Of a stretch of 64,000 bases of DNA, positions 24,699 through 33,680 are shown one piece after another. Positions within the stretch are counted from its first letter, which is position 1. Each line of letters opens with the position of its first letter. The notes below the pieces were generated by a model. It was not told the origin of the DNA and searched no databases. It saw only the letters and a list, made by a program, of their open reading frames with translations. Source of the stretch: Amycolatopsis roodepoortensis (lineage in GTDB: Bacteria; Actinomycetota; Actinomycetes; Mycobacteriales; Pseudonocardiaceae); NCBI RefSeq assembly GCF_014873915.1, contig NZ_JADBEJ010000005.1, forward strand, positions 1,550,001 to 1,614,000. Reading direction: 5' to 3'. A program made the translations under genes and the position numbers.

Positions 24699-24712
24699 TA
24701 CCGAATCCGGTA
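24699..24712. promoter_or_regulatory. Candidate TetR operator upstream of the permease operon
   Basis: TACCGAATCCGGTA is an inverted repeat (TACCG...CGGTA) with the two-fold axis in AATC. It lies 60 bp from the TetR start and about 100 bp from the permease start. No guanidine-I riboswitch core (ACGACC-type) was recognised in the leader. Confidence 0.45.
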
Positions 24713-24815
24713 TCTGTTAACACCGCGCTTACCCGGCGGAGATCGGAAGGTTCCCGCACGCGCTTAATTTCGGTCAGCCGATCGAAATCCGGCCCTTGAG
24801 ACAGGAGCCTCCGCA

Positions 24816-26282
24816 ATGCCCTCCGAGGACCTTTCCGCCTTCGGGTACCGCCAAGAACTTCGCCGTACACTGGGCGGTTTCTCCGCCTTCGCCGCCGGTT
24901 TCTCCTTCGTTTCCATCCTTACGACGGTGTTCCAGCTGTTCGCCTTCGGCTATTCCTTCGGCGACACGCTCTTCTTCTGGACATGGCCGCTGGTGATCGC
25001 CGGGCAATTGCTCGTCGCGCTCAACTTCGCCGAACTCGCCGCCCGATTTCCGCTGGCCGGATCGGTTTACCAGTGGGCGAAACACCTCTCCCCCGGATTC
25101 GCGGGGTGGCTCGCCGGCTGGATGATGCTGGTGGGCTGCGTCGTGGCCCTCGCCGGCGCCGCGATCGCGCTGCAGGTCGTCCTCCCGTCGGTCTGGAGCG
25201 GGTTCCAGCTCGTCGGCGGGGATCCGGCGATCACCTCCCCGACCGGCGCCAGCAACGCGGTCCTGCTCGGCACCCTGCTGATCGTCCTCACCACCGCGAT
25301 CAACGCGGGCGGCGTACGGCTCATGGCGCGAATCAACGACATCGGGGTCGGGGCCGAACTCGTCGGGGTCCTGGTGCTGATCGCCGGTCTCGCGCTGTTC
25401 GCCGTCCGCGGCCCGCAGGTCGTGCTCCAGCCCGCCGGTGAAAGCCCGGGAGCCGGTGGCGTCCTCGCTTCGGCGCTGATGGCCGCGTACGTTCTGTACG
25501 GCTTCGACACCGCCGCCTCGGTCGCCGAAGAGACCAAGGACGCCCGCCGCATCGCCCCGCGTGCCGTGCTTCGCGCACTGCTGATCTCGGGGGTCGGCGG
25601 CCTCGCCGTCGTCATCACCGCGCTGATGGCGGCACCGAGCCTGACCGACGGGCAGCTCGCCGGGAAAGGCCTGCCGTATGTGATCACGGCCGTCTTCGGC
25701 GACACCCTCGGCCGGGTCTTCCTCGCCGACGTCGCGATCGCGGTCGTCGTCTGCACCCTGACCATCCAGACCGGCACGGTCCGGCTGATCTACTCGATGG
25801 CCCGCGACGGCGCGCTCCCCGGCGCCAAACGCCTTTCCGCGGTGAACGCCCGCACCGGGACGCCGATCGCGCCCGCCGTGCTGTCCGGGCTGCTCGCCAT
25901 CGGGCTCCTGCTGCTGAACCTGGGGAATCCGACCATCTTCAGCACCATCACCGGCACTTCGGTGGTCGTGGTCTATCTGGCCTATCTCCTGGTGACCGGA
26001 CCGCTCCTGGTCCGGCGCCGTCAAGGCCGGTTCAGCGCCGAACCCGGCCATTTCTCCCTGGGACGATGGGCTATTCCGGTCAACATCGCGGCAGTAGGGT
26101 ACGGCGCGATGATGATCGTCAACATCGCCTGGCCACGAGCCGAGATCTACGACCTGGCGGGCACCGGTTCCGTCTGGGTCCGGTTGTTCCCGATCGAGTT
26201 CGTCGGCGCCGCGCTGCTCACCGGCTACCTCTGCTGGCGCCGCCGCTCCGCGCTCACCACGGTTCCCATCCCCGCGACCTGA
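24816..26282 (+). CDS. APC-family amino acid/amine permease
   Basis: A 488-residue integral membrane transporter of the amino acid-polyamine-organocation superfamily with about 12 hydrophobic segments. Family features are FGYRQELRRTLGGFSAFAAGFS at the start (quoted in part as RQELRRTLGGF), YGFDTAASVAEETKDARRIAPRA (YGFDTAASVAEETKD) and SMARDGALPG near the C-terminal half. The gene heads the UAAP1-UAAP2-carboxylase-allophanate hydrolase operon, so the substrate is probably guanidine, urea or a guanidino compound. That is inference from context. A close paralogue lies at 57944-59455 in the choline operon. The ATG at 24816 has AGGAG nine bases upstream. Confidence 0.9.
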   Translation: MPSEDLSAFGYRQELRRTLGGFSAFAAGFSFVSILTTVFQLFAFGYSFGDTLFFWTWPLVIAGQLLVALNFAELAARFPLAGSVYQWAKHLSPGFAGWLAGWMMLVGCVVALAGAAIALQVVLPSVWSGFQLVGGDPAITSPTGASNAVLLGTLLIVLTTAINAGGVRLMARINDIGVGAELVGVLVLIAGLALFAVRGPQVVLQPAGESPGAGGVLASALMAAYVLYGFDTAASVAEETKDARRIAPRAVLRALLISGVGGLAVVITALMAAPSLTDGQLAGKGLPYVITAVFGDTLGRVFLADVAIAVVVCTLTIQTGTVRLIYSMARDGALPGAKRLSAVNARTGTPIAPAVLSGLLAIGLLLLNLGNPTIFSTITGTSVVVVYLAYLLVTGPLLVRRRQGRFSAEPGHFSLGRWAIPVNIAAVGYGAMMIVNIAWPRAEIYDLAGTGSVWVRLFPIEFVGAALLTGYLCWRRRSALTTVPIPAT

Positions 26283-26293
26283 AGGAAGGTTCC

Positions 26294-27076
26294 ATGAGCA
26301 CGACATCGACCACGTACGGCGCTCGCGACCACGCGCGTGCCCAGGCGGGCACGGTGACCGAAGCGATGCCGGCCATCCCGGCGTCCACCTGGCCGGACCC
26401 GCCGCCCGGGATCGACCCGGCGAAACTGGTCTGGGCCGAGACCGTCGCCGGCGGCGGCTACACCCACAAGGTCCTCGCCCGCGGCACCGAGCTGCGGCTG
26501 ACCGACGTCGAGGGCGACGCCTGCGCGCACGTGCTGTTGTACAACGCCGACCAGCCCTGGGAACGGCTGAACGTCGCGGACACGGTGAAGGTCCAGTGGA
26601 ACGCCTATCTCGGCGAGGCGATCGCACTGCTTTCGGACCAGGCCCGGGTGCTCGCGACCGTCGTCACCGACGAGAGCGGCAAGCACGACGCCCTCTGCGG
26701 AACGTCCACTGTGGACGGCATGAAGCTGTTCACCTTGGCCGCCGCAAAACACGGCCTCACCCCGCGCGATCTCCCGCCGAGCCTGTCCTTCTTCCAGGGC
26801 GTCCACGTCGAGACCGACGGCGGGCTGACGTTCACCGGCTCGGCGGGCCCCGGCAAATCCGTGGTCCTGCGCACCGAACTCCCGGTGATCGTCCTGATCG
26901 CCAACGTGCCACACCCGCTCGACCCGCGCCCGGACTCCCCGATCACGCCGCTGCGCGTCTTCGCCCAGCGCTCCACGCCGTCCACACCGGACAGTCCTGA
27001 ATGGACCGCGTCACCCGAAGCTCAGCGAGCCTTCGAGAACACCGCCGACTACCTCACCGCAAGGGGCCTGGCATGA
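26294..27076 (+). CDS. Urea carboxylase-associated protein 1 (DUF1989), carboxyguanidine deiminase subunit
   Basis: A 260-residue DUF1989-family protein. It has the family signatures GTELRLTDVEGDACAHVLLY (quoted here as GDACAHVLLYNAD) and GKHDALCGTSTVDG, with cysteines and histidines suited to a metal site. Together with the next gene it corresponds to the two-subunit carboxyguanidine deiminase (CgdAB) shown in other bacteria to convert carboxyguanidine to allophanate and ammonia. Those genes were earlier called urea carboxylase-associated proteins UAAP1 and UAAP2. The start is 11 bp after the permease stop, with GAAGGAAGG as ribosome site. An ATGA overlap couples it to the next gene. Confidence 0.85.
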   Translation: MSTTSTTYGARDHARAQAGTVTEAMPAIPASTWPDPPPGIDPAKLVWAETVAGGGYTHKVLARGTELRLTDVEGDACAHVLLYNADQPWERLNVADTVKVQWNAYLGEAIALLSDQARVLATVVTDESGKHDALCGTSTVDGMKLFTLAAAKHGLTPRDLPPSLSFFQGVHVETDGGLTFTGSAGPGKSVVLRTELPVIVLIANVPHPLDPRPDSPITPLRVFAQRSTPSTPDSPEWTASPEAQRAFENTADYLTARGLA

Positions 27077-27684
27077 CGATCATCTCCGACACCGAGGTCG
27101 CCGCGCGGGCGCCGTACTCCACCGTGCTGCGGAAGGGCGAGACGCTCGCGATCATCGACCTCGGCGGCAATCAGGCCGTCGACTTCCTCTGCTACGACGC
27201 CGCCGACACGGCGAAGAGATACAGCGCGGCCGCCACGATCGCCGCACAGCGCAACATCTTCCTGACCACCGGCAGTGTGCTGCGCACCGGTGAGGGCGCA
27301 CCGCTGCTGACCGTCGTCGAGGACACCTGCGGGCGGCACGACACGATCGGCGGCGCCTGCAGCAAGGAGTCCAACAGCCTCCGCTACGGCCAGCACACGC
27401 GGTACCAGCACGCCTGCGTCGAGAACTTCCTGACCGAGGGCGCCAAATGGGGTCTCGGAAAACGGGATCTGGTCAGCAACGTCAACTGGTACATGAACGT
27501 GCCGGTGGAAAAGGACGGCACGCTCGGCATCGTCGACGGTATCTCGGCGCCCGGCCTGGAGGTCAAGCTGCGCGCCGAAACCGACGTGCTGGTGCTGGTG
27601 TCGAACTGCCCGCAGATCAACAATCCGTGCAACGGCTTCGACCCGACGCCGGTCCGGATGATCGTCACCGGCGGTGACGCGTGA
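27073..27684 (+). CDS. Urea carboxylase-associated protein 2 (DUF1989), carboxyguanidine deiminase subunit
   Basis: A 203-residue DUF1989 paralogue of the preceding protein. Motifs are GNQAVDFLCYDAADT, EDTCGRHDTIGGACSKESN and NCPQINNPCNGFDPTPVR, carrying several conserved cysteines and one His likely to bind metal. It is the second subunit of the probable carboxyguanidine deiminase. The ATG overlaps the stop of the first subunit, and its own stop overlaps the carboxylase start (GTGA), so all three are translated in step. The two subunits are clearly homologous, which suggests an old duplication. Confidence in the family is high, but whether the operon uses guanidine or urea is not decided by sequence inspection. 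Confidence 0.87.
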   Translation: MTIISDTEVAARAPYSTVLRKGETLAIIDLGGNQAVDFLCYDAADTAKRYSAAATIAAQRNIFLTTGSVLRTGEGAPLLTVVEDTCGRHDTIGGACSKESNSLRYGQHTRYQHACVENFLTEGAKWGLGKRDLVSNVNWYMNVPVEKDGTLGIVDGISAPGLEVKLRAETDVLVLVSNCPQINNPCNGFDPTPVRMIVTGGDA

Positions 27685-30600
27685 AGCTGCTCGTCGCCAA
27701 CCGGGGGGAAATCGCGGTCCGGATCATCCGGACGGCAAGGGAGATGGGCATTCCGACGGTCGCCGTCCACTCCGACGCCGACCGTACGGCCGCGCACGTA
27801 CGGCTCGCCGACGAAGCCGTCCGGCTCGGCCCGGCGCCGGCGAGGGAGAGCTACCTCCTCGCCGACGCCATCATCGAAGCCGCGTTGAAGACCGGGGCGG
27901 ACACGATCCACCCCGGTTACGGTTTCCTGTCCGAGGACGCCGCTTTCGCCAGGGCCGTGGAAGCGGCCGGGATCCGGTTCGCCGGTCCCGCCGCGGAGCA
28001 TCTGGAGGTTTTCGGCAGCAAGCACACCGCACGGGAAAAAGCCGTCGAGGCGGGCGTTCCGCTGCTGCCGGGCACCGGTCTGCTGAACACCCTGGCCGAC
28101 GCCGAAGCCGCAGCGGCGGAGATCGGCTATCCCGTGATGCTCAAGGCCACCGGTGGTGGCGGCGGAATCGGCATGCGCGCCTGCGCCTCCGCCACCGAAC
28201 TGCGCGACGCCTGGGAAGCGGTGCAGAGTATCGCGGCCAAGAGCTTTTCGACCTCGGGCGTGTTCCTCGAACGGCTCGTGACCCGTGCGCGGCACGTCGA
28301 GGTCCAGGTGTTCGGCGACGGCGCGGGTGAGGTGCTGGCGCTGGGCACGCGGGACTGCACGCTGCAGCGGCGCAATCAGAAGGTGCTCGAGGAGTGCCCC
28401 GCGCCGGGACTTTCCGAAGCGGTGCGGGAGAAACTGGTCTCGGCGGCCGTCGGCCTCTGCGCTTCGGTGCGCTACCGGTCTGCCGGGACGGTCGAGTTCA
28501 TCTACGACCCGGTCCGCGAAGAGGCCGCGTTCCTCGAAGTCAACACGAGGCTTCAGGTCGAGCATCCGGTCACCGAGGCGGTGTACGGGATCGACCTGGT
28601 CGCGTGGATGCTCCGGCTCGCCGACGGCGACACCGGGATGTTCGCGACCACGCCCTCACCGCGCGGGCACGCCGTCGAAGCACGGGTCTACGCCGAGGAC
28701 CCCGCCGCCGGGCACCGGCCGAGCGCGGGCCTGCTGACCCGCGCCGACTTCCCCGACGGCGTCCGGGTCGACACCTGGGTCGAAGCCGGAGCGAACGTGA
28801 CGACGCATTACGACCCGTTGCTCGCCAAGGTGATCACCGCCGGCGAGGACCGGGCCGAGGCGCTGTCCGCGCTGGGTGAGGCGCTCGGCGCAAGCCGGGT
28901 GGACGGCGTCCGGACGAACCTCGGTCAGCTGCGCGCGGCCGCCGCGGATCGGCGGCTGCACGAGGTCACCCACGACACCGCGACCCTCGACACGATCGCC
29001 GACCCCGAACCGCGGATCGAGGTTCTGCGCGGCGGCACGATGACCACCGTCCAGGACTGGCCGGGGCGGCTGGGATTCTGGCACGTGGGTGTCCCGCCGA
29101 ACGGGCCGATGGACGACCTGTCCCTGCGGCTGGGCAACCGCGCGCTGGGCAATCCCGAAGGCGCGGCGGGCCTGGAGTGCACTGTGGACGGTGTCTCGCT
29201 GAGGTTCACCGACGACGCAATCGTTTGCGTCACGGGATCGCCGTCGCCGGCGACCGTCGACGGCTCCCCTGTTCCACAGTGGACGCCGGTCGAGATCCCC
29301 GCGGGCGGAGTGCTCGACGTCGGCACCGGGACCGCCGGGCTCCGCGCGTACGTGCTCGTCCGCGGCGGGATCGCCGTGCCGGACTTCCTGGGCAGCGCGG
29401 CGACGTTCACGCTCGGCGGTTTCGGCGGGCATGGCGGGCGCGCGCTGGCGGCCGGGGACGTCCTCTACCCCGGCCCTCTTCCGGAGCAGGGGGTCGCGGG
29501 CCCCGTTCCCGAGGCCGAACGCCCGGTCTTCGCGACGCACTGGGAGATCGGCGCGGCGGAGGGACCGCATGCGGCGCCGGAGTTCTTCACCTCGGACGAC
29601 GTCGAAACGTTCTACGCCACCGACTGGGAGGTGCACTTCAACTCCGCCCGGACCGGTGTCCGGCTGGTCGGGCCCCGGCCGCGCTGGGCCCGGGAGGACG
29701 GCGGCGAGGCGGGTCTGCACCCGTCGAACATCCACGACACGCCGTACGCGATCGGTGCCGTCGACTACACCGGCGACCTGCCGATCCTGCTGGGCCCGGA
29801 CGGGCCGAGCCTCGGCGGGTTCGTCTGCCCGGCGACCGTGGTGACCGGGCAGCGGTGGAAACTCGGCCAGCTGCGGCCGGGCGACACCGTGCGTTTCGTG
29901 CCGATCACGACCGAGCACGCGGGCTCTTTGCGAATCGCGCCGAGCACGGCGGTCAAGGCGAGCCGCAAGCCGATCGACGACGGTGGCATCCTCGGCCGTC
30001 TGTCCACATCGGACGAGAACCCCGAGGTCACCTACCGGCGCAGCGGCGACGACAACCTGCTGATCGAGTACGGGCCGATGAAGCTCGACCTTGCCCTGCG
30101 GATGCGGGTCCACGCGCTGGCCGATCGGCTGACCAGAGAAGGACTCGAGGGCGGCGGCGGTGTCGTCGACCTGACCCCGGGCATCCGTTCGTTGCAGGTG
30201 CACGTCGACCCGGACGTGCTCCCGGTGCCGAAACTGCTCGGCCTCGTGCAGGAGGTGGAGCACGACCTGCCGCGGACCGCGGATCTCGTGGTGCCGAGCC
30301 GGACCGTGCGGCTGCCGTTGTCCTGGGACGATCCGGCGACGCGCGAGGCGATCGAGCGGTACATGGCGGGCGTGCGCGACGACGCGCCGTGGTGCCCGTG
30401 GAACATCGAGTTCATCCGCCGGGTCAACGGTCTGTCCAGTGTGGACGACGTCTACCGCACGGTGTTCGACGCGGAGTACCTGGTGCTAGGGCTCGGCGAC
30501 GTCTACCTCGGCGCGCCGGTGGCCACCCCGCTGGATCCGCGGCACCGGCTGGTCACCACGAAGTACAACCCGGCCCGCACGTGGACCGCGGAGAACTCGG

Positions 30601-31256
30601 TCGGCATCGGCGGCTCGTACCTGTGCATCTACGGGATGGAAGGCCCCGGCGGGTACCAGTTCGTCGGGCGGACCGTGCAGGTGTGGAGCGGCTGGCGGCA
30701 ACGCGGGTCGTTCGAACCGGGTTCGCCGTGGCTGCTGCGCTTCTTCGACCGGATCTCGTGGTACCCGGTGACCGCCGAGGAACTGCTCGACCTGCGGGCA
30801 CAGAGCTCGGCGGGAGAACTGGAACTCGACATCACCGACGGCGAGTTCGCGCTGGCCGACCACGAGCGGTTCCTGGCCGACAACGCCGACGACATCGCCT
30901 CTTTCCGGGCGAAGCAGAGCGCGGCGTTCGAGGCGGAACGGCAGGCCTGGGCGGCCGCTGGCGAATTCGACCCGCGGCCGGAACCCGTCGGCGCCAAGGT
31001 CCCGACCACGAAGGTCGAGGCGCCGCCCGGTGGACATGTCGTCGAGGCACCGTTCGCCGCGACCGTCTGGCGGGTGGACGTCGAGCCGGGCAAGAAGGTC
31101 GACGCGGCCGAGACGCTGGTGATCCTCGAAGCGATGAAGACCGAGGCGCGGATCCCCGCGCCCGCCGCCGGGGAGGTCGTCGAGGTGCTCGTCTCGCCCG
31201 GCGATCAGGTCGCCCCCGGCACGCCGCTGGTGGTACTGGGAAGGAGCGCGGGATGA
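27681..31256 (+). CDS. Urea/guanidine carboxylase (biotin-dependent)
   Basis: A 1191-residue single-chain biotin carboxylase. Domains in order: ATP-grasp biotin carboxylase (about 1-450, with KATGGGGGIGMR at 155-166 and FLEVNTRLQVEHPVTE), a carboxyltransferase region built from KipA- and KipI-like modules (about 460-1050, with QDWPGRLGFWHVGVPPNGP), and a C-terminal carrier domain with the biotin lysine K1153 in ILEAMKTEA. It uses ATP and bicarbonate to carboxylate urea to allophanate, or guanidine to carboxyguanidine. The associated deiminase genes favour guanidine, because urea needs no deimination. The hydrolase is a separate gene, unlike the fused yeast urea amidolyase. The GTG start overlaps the previous stop. 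Confidence 0.93.
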   Translation: MKLLVANRGEIAVRIIRTAREMGIPTVAVHSDADRTAAHVRLADEAVRLGPAPARESYLLADAIIEAALKTGADTIHPGYGFLSEDAAFARAVEAAGIRFAGPAAEHLEVFGSKHTAREKAVEAGVPLLPGTGLLNTLADAEAAAAEIGYPVMLKATGGGGGIGMRACASATELRDAWEAVQSIAAKSFSTSGVFLERLVTRARHVEVQVFGDGAGEVLALGTRDCTLQRRNQKVLEECPAPGLSEAVREKLVSAAVGLCASVRYRSAGTVEFIYDPVREEAAFLEVNTRLQVEHPVTEAVYGIDLVAWMLRLADGDTGMFATTPSPRGHAVEARVYAEDPAAGHRPSAGLLTRADFPDGVRVDTWVEAGANVTTHYDPLLAKVITAGEDRAEALSALGEALGASRVDGVRTNLGQLRAAAADRRLHEVTHDTATLDTIADPEPRIEVLRGGTMTTVQDWPGRLGFWHVGVPPNGPMDDLSLRLGNRALGNPEGAAGLECTVDGVSLRFTDDAIVCVTGSPSPATVDGSPVPQWTPVEIPAGGVLDVGTGTAGLRAYVLVRGGIAVPDFLGSAATFTLGGFGGHGGRALAAGDVLYPGPLPEQGVAGPVPEAERPVFATHWEIGAAEGPHAAPEFFTSDDVETFYATDWEVHFNSARTGVRLVGPRPRWAREDGGEAGLHPSNIHDTPYAIGAVDYTGDLPILLGPDGPSLGGFVCPATVVTGQRWKLGQLRPGDTVRFVPITTEHAGSLRIAPSTAVKASRKPIDDGGILGRLSTSDENPEVTYRRSGDDNLLIEYGPMKLDLALRMRVHALADRLTREGLEGGGGVVDLTPGIRSLQVHVDPDVLPVPKLLGLVQEVEHDLPRTADLVVPSRTVRLPLSWDDPATREAIERYMAGVRDDAPWCPWNIEFIRRVNGLSSVDDVYRTVFDAEYLVLGLGDVYLGAPVATPLDPRHRLVTTKYNPARTWTAENSVGIGGSYLCIYGMEGPGGYQFVGRTVQVWSGWRQRGSFEPGSPWLLRFFDRISWYPVTAEELLDLRAQSSAGELELDITDGEFALADHERFLADNADDIASFRAKQSAAFEAERQAWAAAGEFDPRPEPVGAKVPTTKVEAPPGGHVVEAPFAATVWRVDVEPGKKVDAAETLVILEAMKTEARIPAPAAGEVVEVLVSPGDQVAPGTPLVVLGRSAG

Positions 31257-32866
31257 GCGTGCCGGAGCGGGTGCGCGCCGCGTACCACCGGATCGCGCGG
31301 GTCGACCGGCCCGAGATCTGGATCGGCCTGCGCCCGGAGGAAGACGTCCTCGCCGACGCGGAGAAGCTGGAAGCCCGTCGCGCGGCGGGGGAATCCTTGC
31401 CGCTGTACGGGAAACTCGCCGCGGTGAAGGGCAACATCGACGTCGCCGGGCTGCCGACGACGGCGGCGTGCCCCGAGTACGCCTACTCGCCCGCCGAGGA
31501 CGCGCCGGTGGTGGCGCGGCTGCGCGCGGCCGGGGCGCTGATCCTGGGCACGACCAATCTGGACCAGTTCGCGACCGGGCTGGTCGGCACGCGCAGCCCG
31601 CACGGCGCGGTCCGGAACGCGATCGATCCGGCGTACGTTTCGGGCGGGTCGAGTTCGGGGTCGGCGGTCGCGGTGGCGCTCGGGATCGCGGATCTCGCGC
31701 TGGGCACCGACACCGCCGGATCCGGCCGGGTACCGGCGGCGTTCAACGGGATCGTGGGGCTGAAGCCGACGCGCGGACTGCTGCCGACGACCGGTGTCGT
31801 GCCGGCGTGCGCGAGCATCGACTGCGTGACCGTGTTCGCGCGGACGGTCGACGAGGCGACGGCGGCGTTCGCCTGCCTGAGCGAGCCGCGGGACCTTCTC
31901 GTGCTGAACCGCCCTTTCCGGATCGGCGTGCCGTCCGAGCTGGGGCCGCTCCAGGACGGATGGGCCGAGGCGTTCTCCGCGGCGGCTCACGAGTTCCGTG
32001 ACGCGGGCGCCGAACTGGTCACTGTCGACATATCGGCGTTCCTGGCCGCGGCGCGTCTGCTGTACGAGGGCGCGTTCGTGGCCGAGCGGTACTCGGCGGT
32101 CGGTGAGTTCGTCGACGCGCACCCGGACGCCGTCGATCCGGCCGTGCGGCGGATCATCGGCGCGGCCAGGGACATCCCGGCGCACCGGTTGTTCTCCGAC
32201 CTCGCGACGCTCGGGGATCTTTCGCGGGAAGCGTCGGCTGTTTTGTCCACTGTGGACTGCCTGCTGCTGCCAACCACGACGGAACATCCGACGATCGCCG
32301 ACGTCGAGGCCGATCCGCTGGGCGTGAACGCCCGGCTGGGCCGGTTCACGAACTCGACGAACCTGCTGGGCCTGTCGTCACTGGCCGTACCCGCCGGGGC
32401 CGTGGGCGGCCTGCCGTTCGGGGTGATGCTGGTCGGTGCCGCCTACGCCGATCGGATCCTCGCCGACGTCGCCCGCACGGTGCCGCGTCGGACGCGGATC
32501 GCCGTCGTCGGCGCCCATCTGCGCGGGCAGCCGCTGAACCACGAACTGACCTCGCGGGGTGGCCGGTTCGTGGCGGCGGGGCCGACCGCGGCGGAGTACC
32601 GGCTGTTCGCGCTGGGCACCGTGCCGCCGAAGCCCGGTCTCGTCCGGGTCGCGTCGGGCGGCGCGGCGATCGAGGCCGAGGTGTGGGACCTGCCGCTCGC
32701 GGGCTTCGGGGAGTTCGTCGCCGGCGTTCCGGCGCCACTGGCGATCGGGAAGGTGCGGCTGGCCGACGGGGGCGAGGTGTCCGGGTTCGTGTGCGAGCCT
32801 GGCGCGGTGGAGGGCGCCGAGGACATCACGTCGTACGGCGGGTGGCTCGGGTACTTGAGCCGTTGA
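31253..32866 (+). CDS. atzF: Allophanate hydrolase
   Basis: A 537-residue amidase-signature enzyme that hydrolyses allophanate to ammonia and CO2, the last step of the operon. The catalytic triad is visible: K59 in LAAVKGNID, the serine(s) of GGSSSGS (131-137), and nucleophile S157 in GTDTAGSGRVPA. The C-terminal domain (about 420-537, after HELTSRGGRFV) is the AtzF-type second domain that performs the subsequent decarboxylation step, with EAEVWDLPLAGFG as its family mark. Start ATG overlaps the carboxylase stop (ATGA). It is the final gene, followed by a non-coding stretch with three related palindromes. Confidence 0.93.
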   Translation: MSVPERVRAAYHRIARVDRPEIWIGLRPEEDVLADAEKLEARRAAGESLPLYGKLAAVKGNIDVAGLPTTAACPEYAYSPAEDAPVVARLRAAGALILGTTNLDQFATGLVGTRSPHGAVRNAIDPAYVSGGSSSGSAVAVALGIADLALGTDTAGSGRVPAAFNGIVGLKPTRGLLPTTGVVPACASIDCVTVFARTVDEATAAFACLSEPRDLLVLNRPFRIGVPSELGPLQDGWAEAFSAAAHEFRDAGAELVTVDISAFLAAARLLYEGAFVAERYSAVGEFVDAHPDAVDPAVRRIIGAARDIPAHRLFSDLATLGDLSREASAVLSTVDCLLLPTTTEHPTIADVEADPLGVNARLGRFTNSTNLLGLSSLAVPAGAVGGLPFGVMLVGAAYADRILADVARTVPRRTRIAVVGAHLRGQPLNHELTSRGGRFVAAGPTAAEYRLFALGTVPPKPGLVRVASGGAAIEAEVWDLPLAGFGEFVAGVPAPLAIGKVRLADGGEVSGFVCEPGAVEGAEDITSYGGWLGYLSR

Positions 32867-32885
32867 GTCGAGCCTCGCCGGACGC

Positions 32886-32989
32886 GTCGTGAAAGCCACT
32901 TTCAGGACGTCAGACGTCGCGAAAGTGGCTTTCGCGACACCCAGCCGCCGACAGCCCCGCAGGAACGTTGCGAAAGTGGCTTTCGCAAC
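32886..32989. repeat. Three copies of a 23-bp palindrome
   Basis: Copies at 32886-32908, 32916-32938 and 32967-32989 share arms of ten bases and a 3-nt loop. The arms are GTCGTGAAAG/CTTTCAGGAC, GTCGCGAAAG/CTTTCGCGAC and GTTGCGAAAG/CTTTCGCAAC. The first carries the loop in the opposite orientation (CCA versus TGG). Changes in one arm are matched in the other between copies 2 and 3, so pairing is kept. They follow the atzF stop and lie upstream of the VanY-like gene. Confidence 0.85.
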
Positions 32990-33094
32990 CCCGCCCTCCA
33001 CCTGGACTTTCCGATTCGGTTGGCTTCCCGAGGCGTTCTGGGAACAACCTCACAAACCCTGGCGCCCCGCCGAACGCTGGGTAGCTTCGGGGTG

Positions 33095-33679
33095 GTGCCG
33101 ACCACATCCACCTCCAGCCGCCGGACCGTGATCAGCGTGTTCGCGGCGCTGGGACTCGTCGTGGCCGCGATGGTGACGCTGGGCGCCACCGGCTTCGCCG
33201 TCAAGCAGGTGACCGGGCAGGCGCTCGCGGTCCTCGAAGAGGTCCCCGGACCCGAGTCCGGCCCGACGTGCGCCGTCGACAAGCGTTATGTCGACGAAGA
33301 GACCTTCGGCATGCGCCCGGACGTGATCGAAGCGTGGAACGCCCTGCGCGCCAAGGCCAAAGAGCAGAACATCACGCTCTGCGTGAACGACGGCAAACGC
33401 AGCCGGGCCCAGCAGCAGCGCGAATTCGACAAGGCCGTCGAGCGGTTCGGCTCCGTGGAGCAGGCCAAGAAATGGGCACTGCAGCCGGAGACGTCCATGC
33501 ACGTCAAGGGAATCGCCGTCGACATCCAGCCGCTGAACTCGGCCGCGTGGGTGGACAAGAACGGCGGCGCGCTCGGCTGGTGCCGCCGCTACGACAACGA
33601 GAAGTGGCACTTCGAGTACGACCCGGCCTACAAGACCGCCGGCTGCCCCGCCCTGCTCCCCAGCGCCACCGGCAACTAG
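33095..33679 (+). CDS. VanY-like D-alanyl-D-alanine carboxypeptidase (M15B)
   Basis: A 194-residue membrane-anchored peptidase. A basic N-terminus (TSSRRTV) precedes one hydrophobic segment (about 11-35), so the C-terminal catalytic domain is outside the cell. The zinc site of family M15B is intact: SMHVKGIAVDI (134-144, H136 and D143) and EKWHFEY (169-175, H172). Two cysteine pairs (C59, C96, C163, C184) could form disulfides. The expected role is trimming D-Ala from peptidoglycan stem peptides, which is known for the family. It is convergent with a class A beta-lactamase across a 31-bp inverted repeat, so cell-wall genes are paired here. GTG at 33092 or 33095 both fit, and neither has a ribosome site. 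Confidence 0.85.
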   Translation: MPTTSTSSRRTVISVFAALGLVVAAMVTLGATGFAVKQVTGQALAVLEEVPGPESGPTCAVDKRYVDEETFGMRPDVIEAWNALRAKAKEQNITLCVNDGKRSRAQQQREFDKAVERFGSVEQAKKWALQPETSMHVKGIAVDIQPLNSAAWVDKNGGALGWCRRYDNEKWHFEYDPAYKTAGCPALLPSATGN

Positions 33680-33680
33680 C

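Noticed and set aside
24640..24815. Guanidine-I (ykkC) riboswitch in the leader of the permease operon
   Set aside because: I could not find the conserved ACGACC-type core. A covariance search would decide; a clear hit would reverse this.
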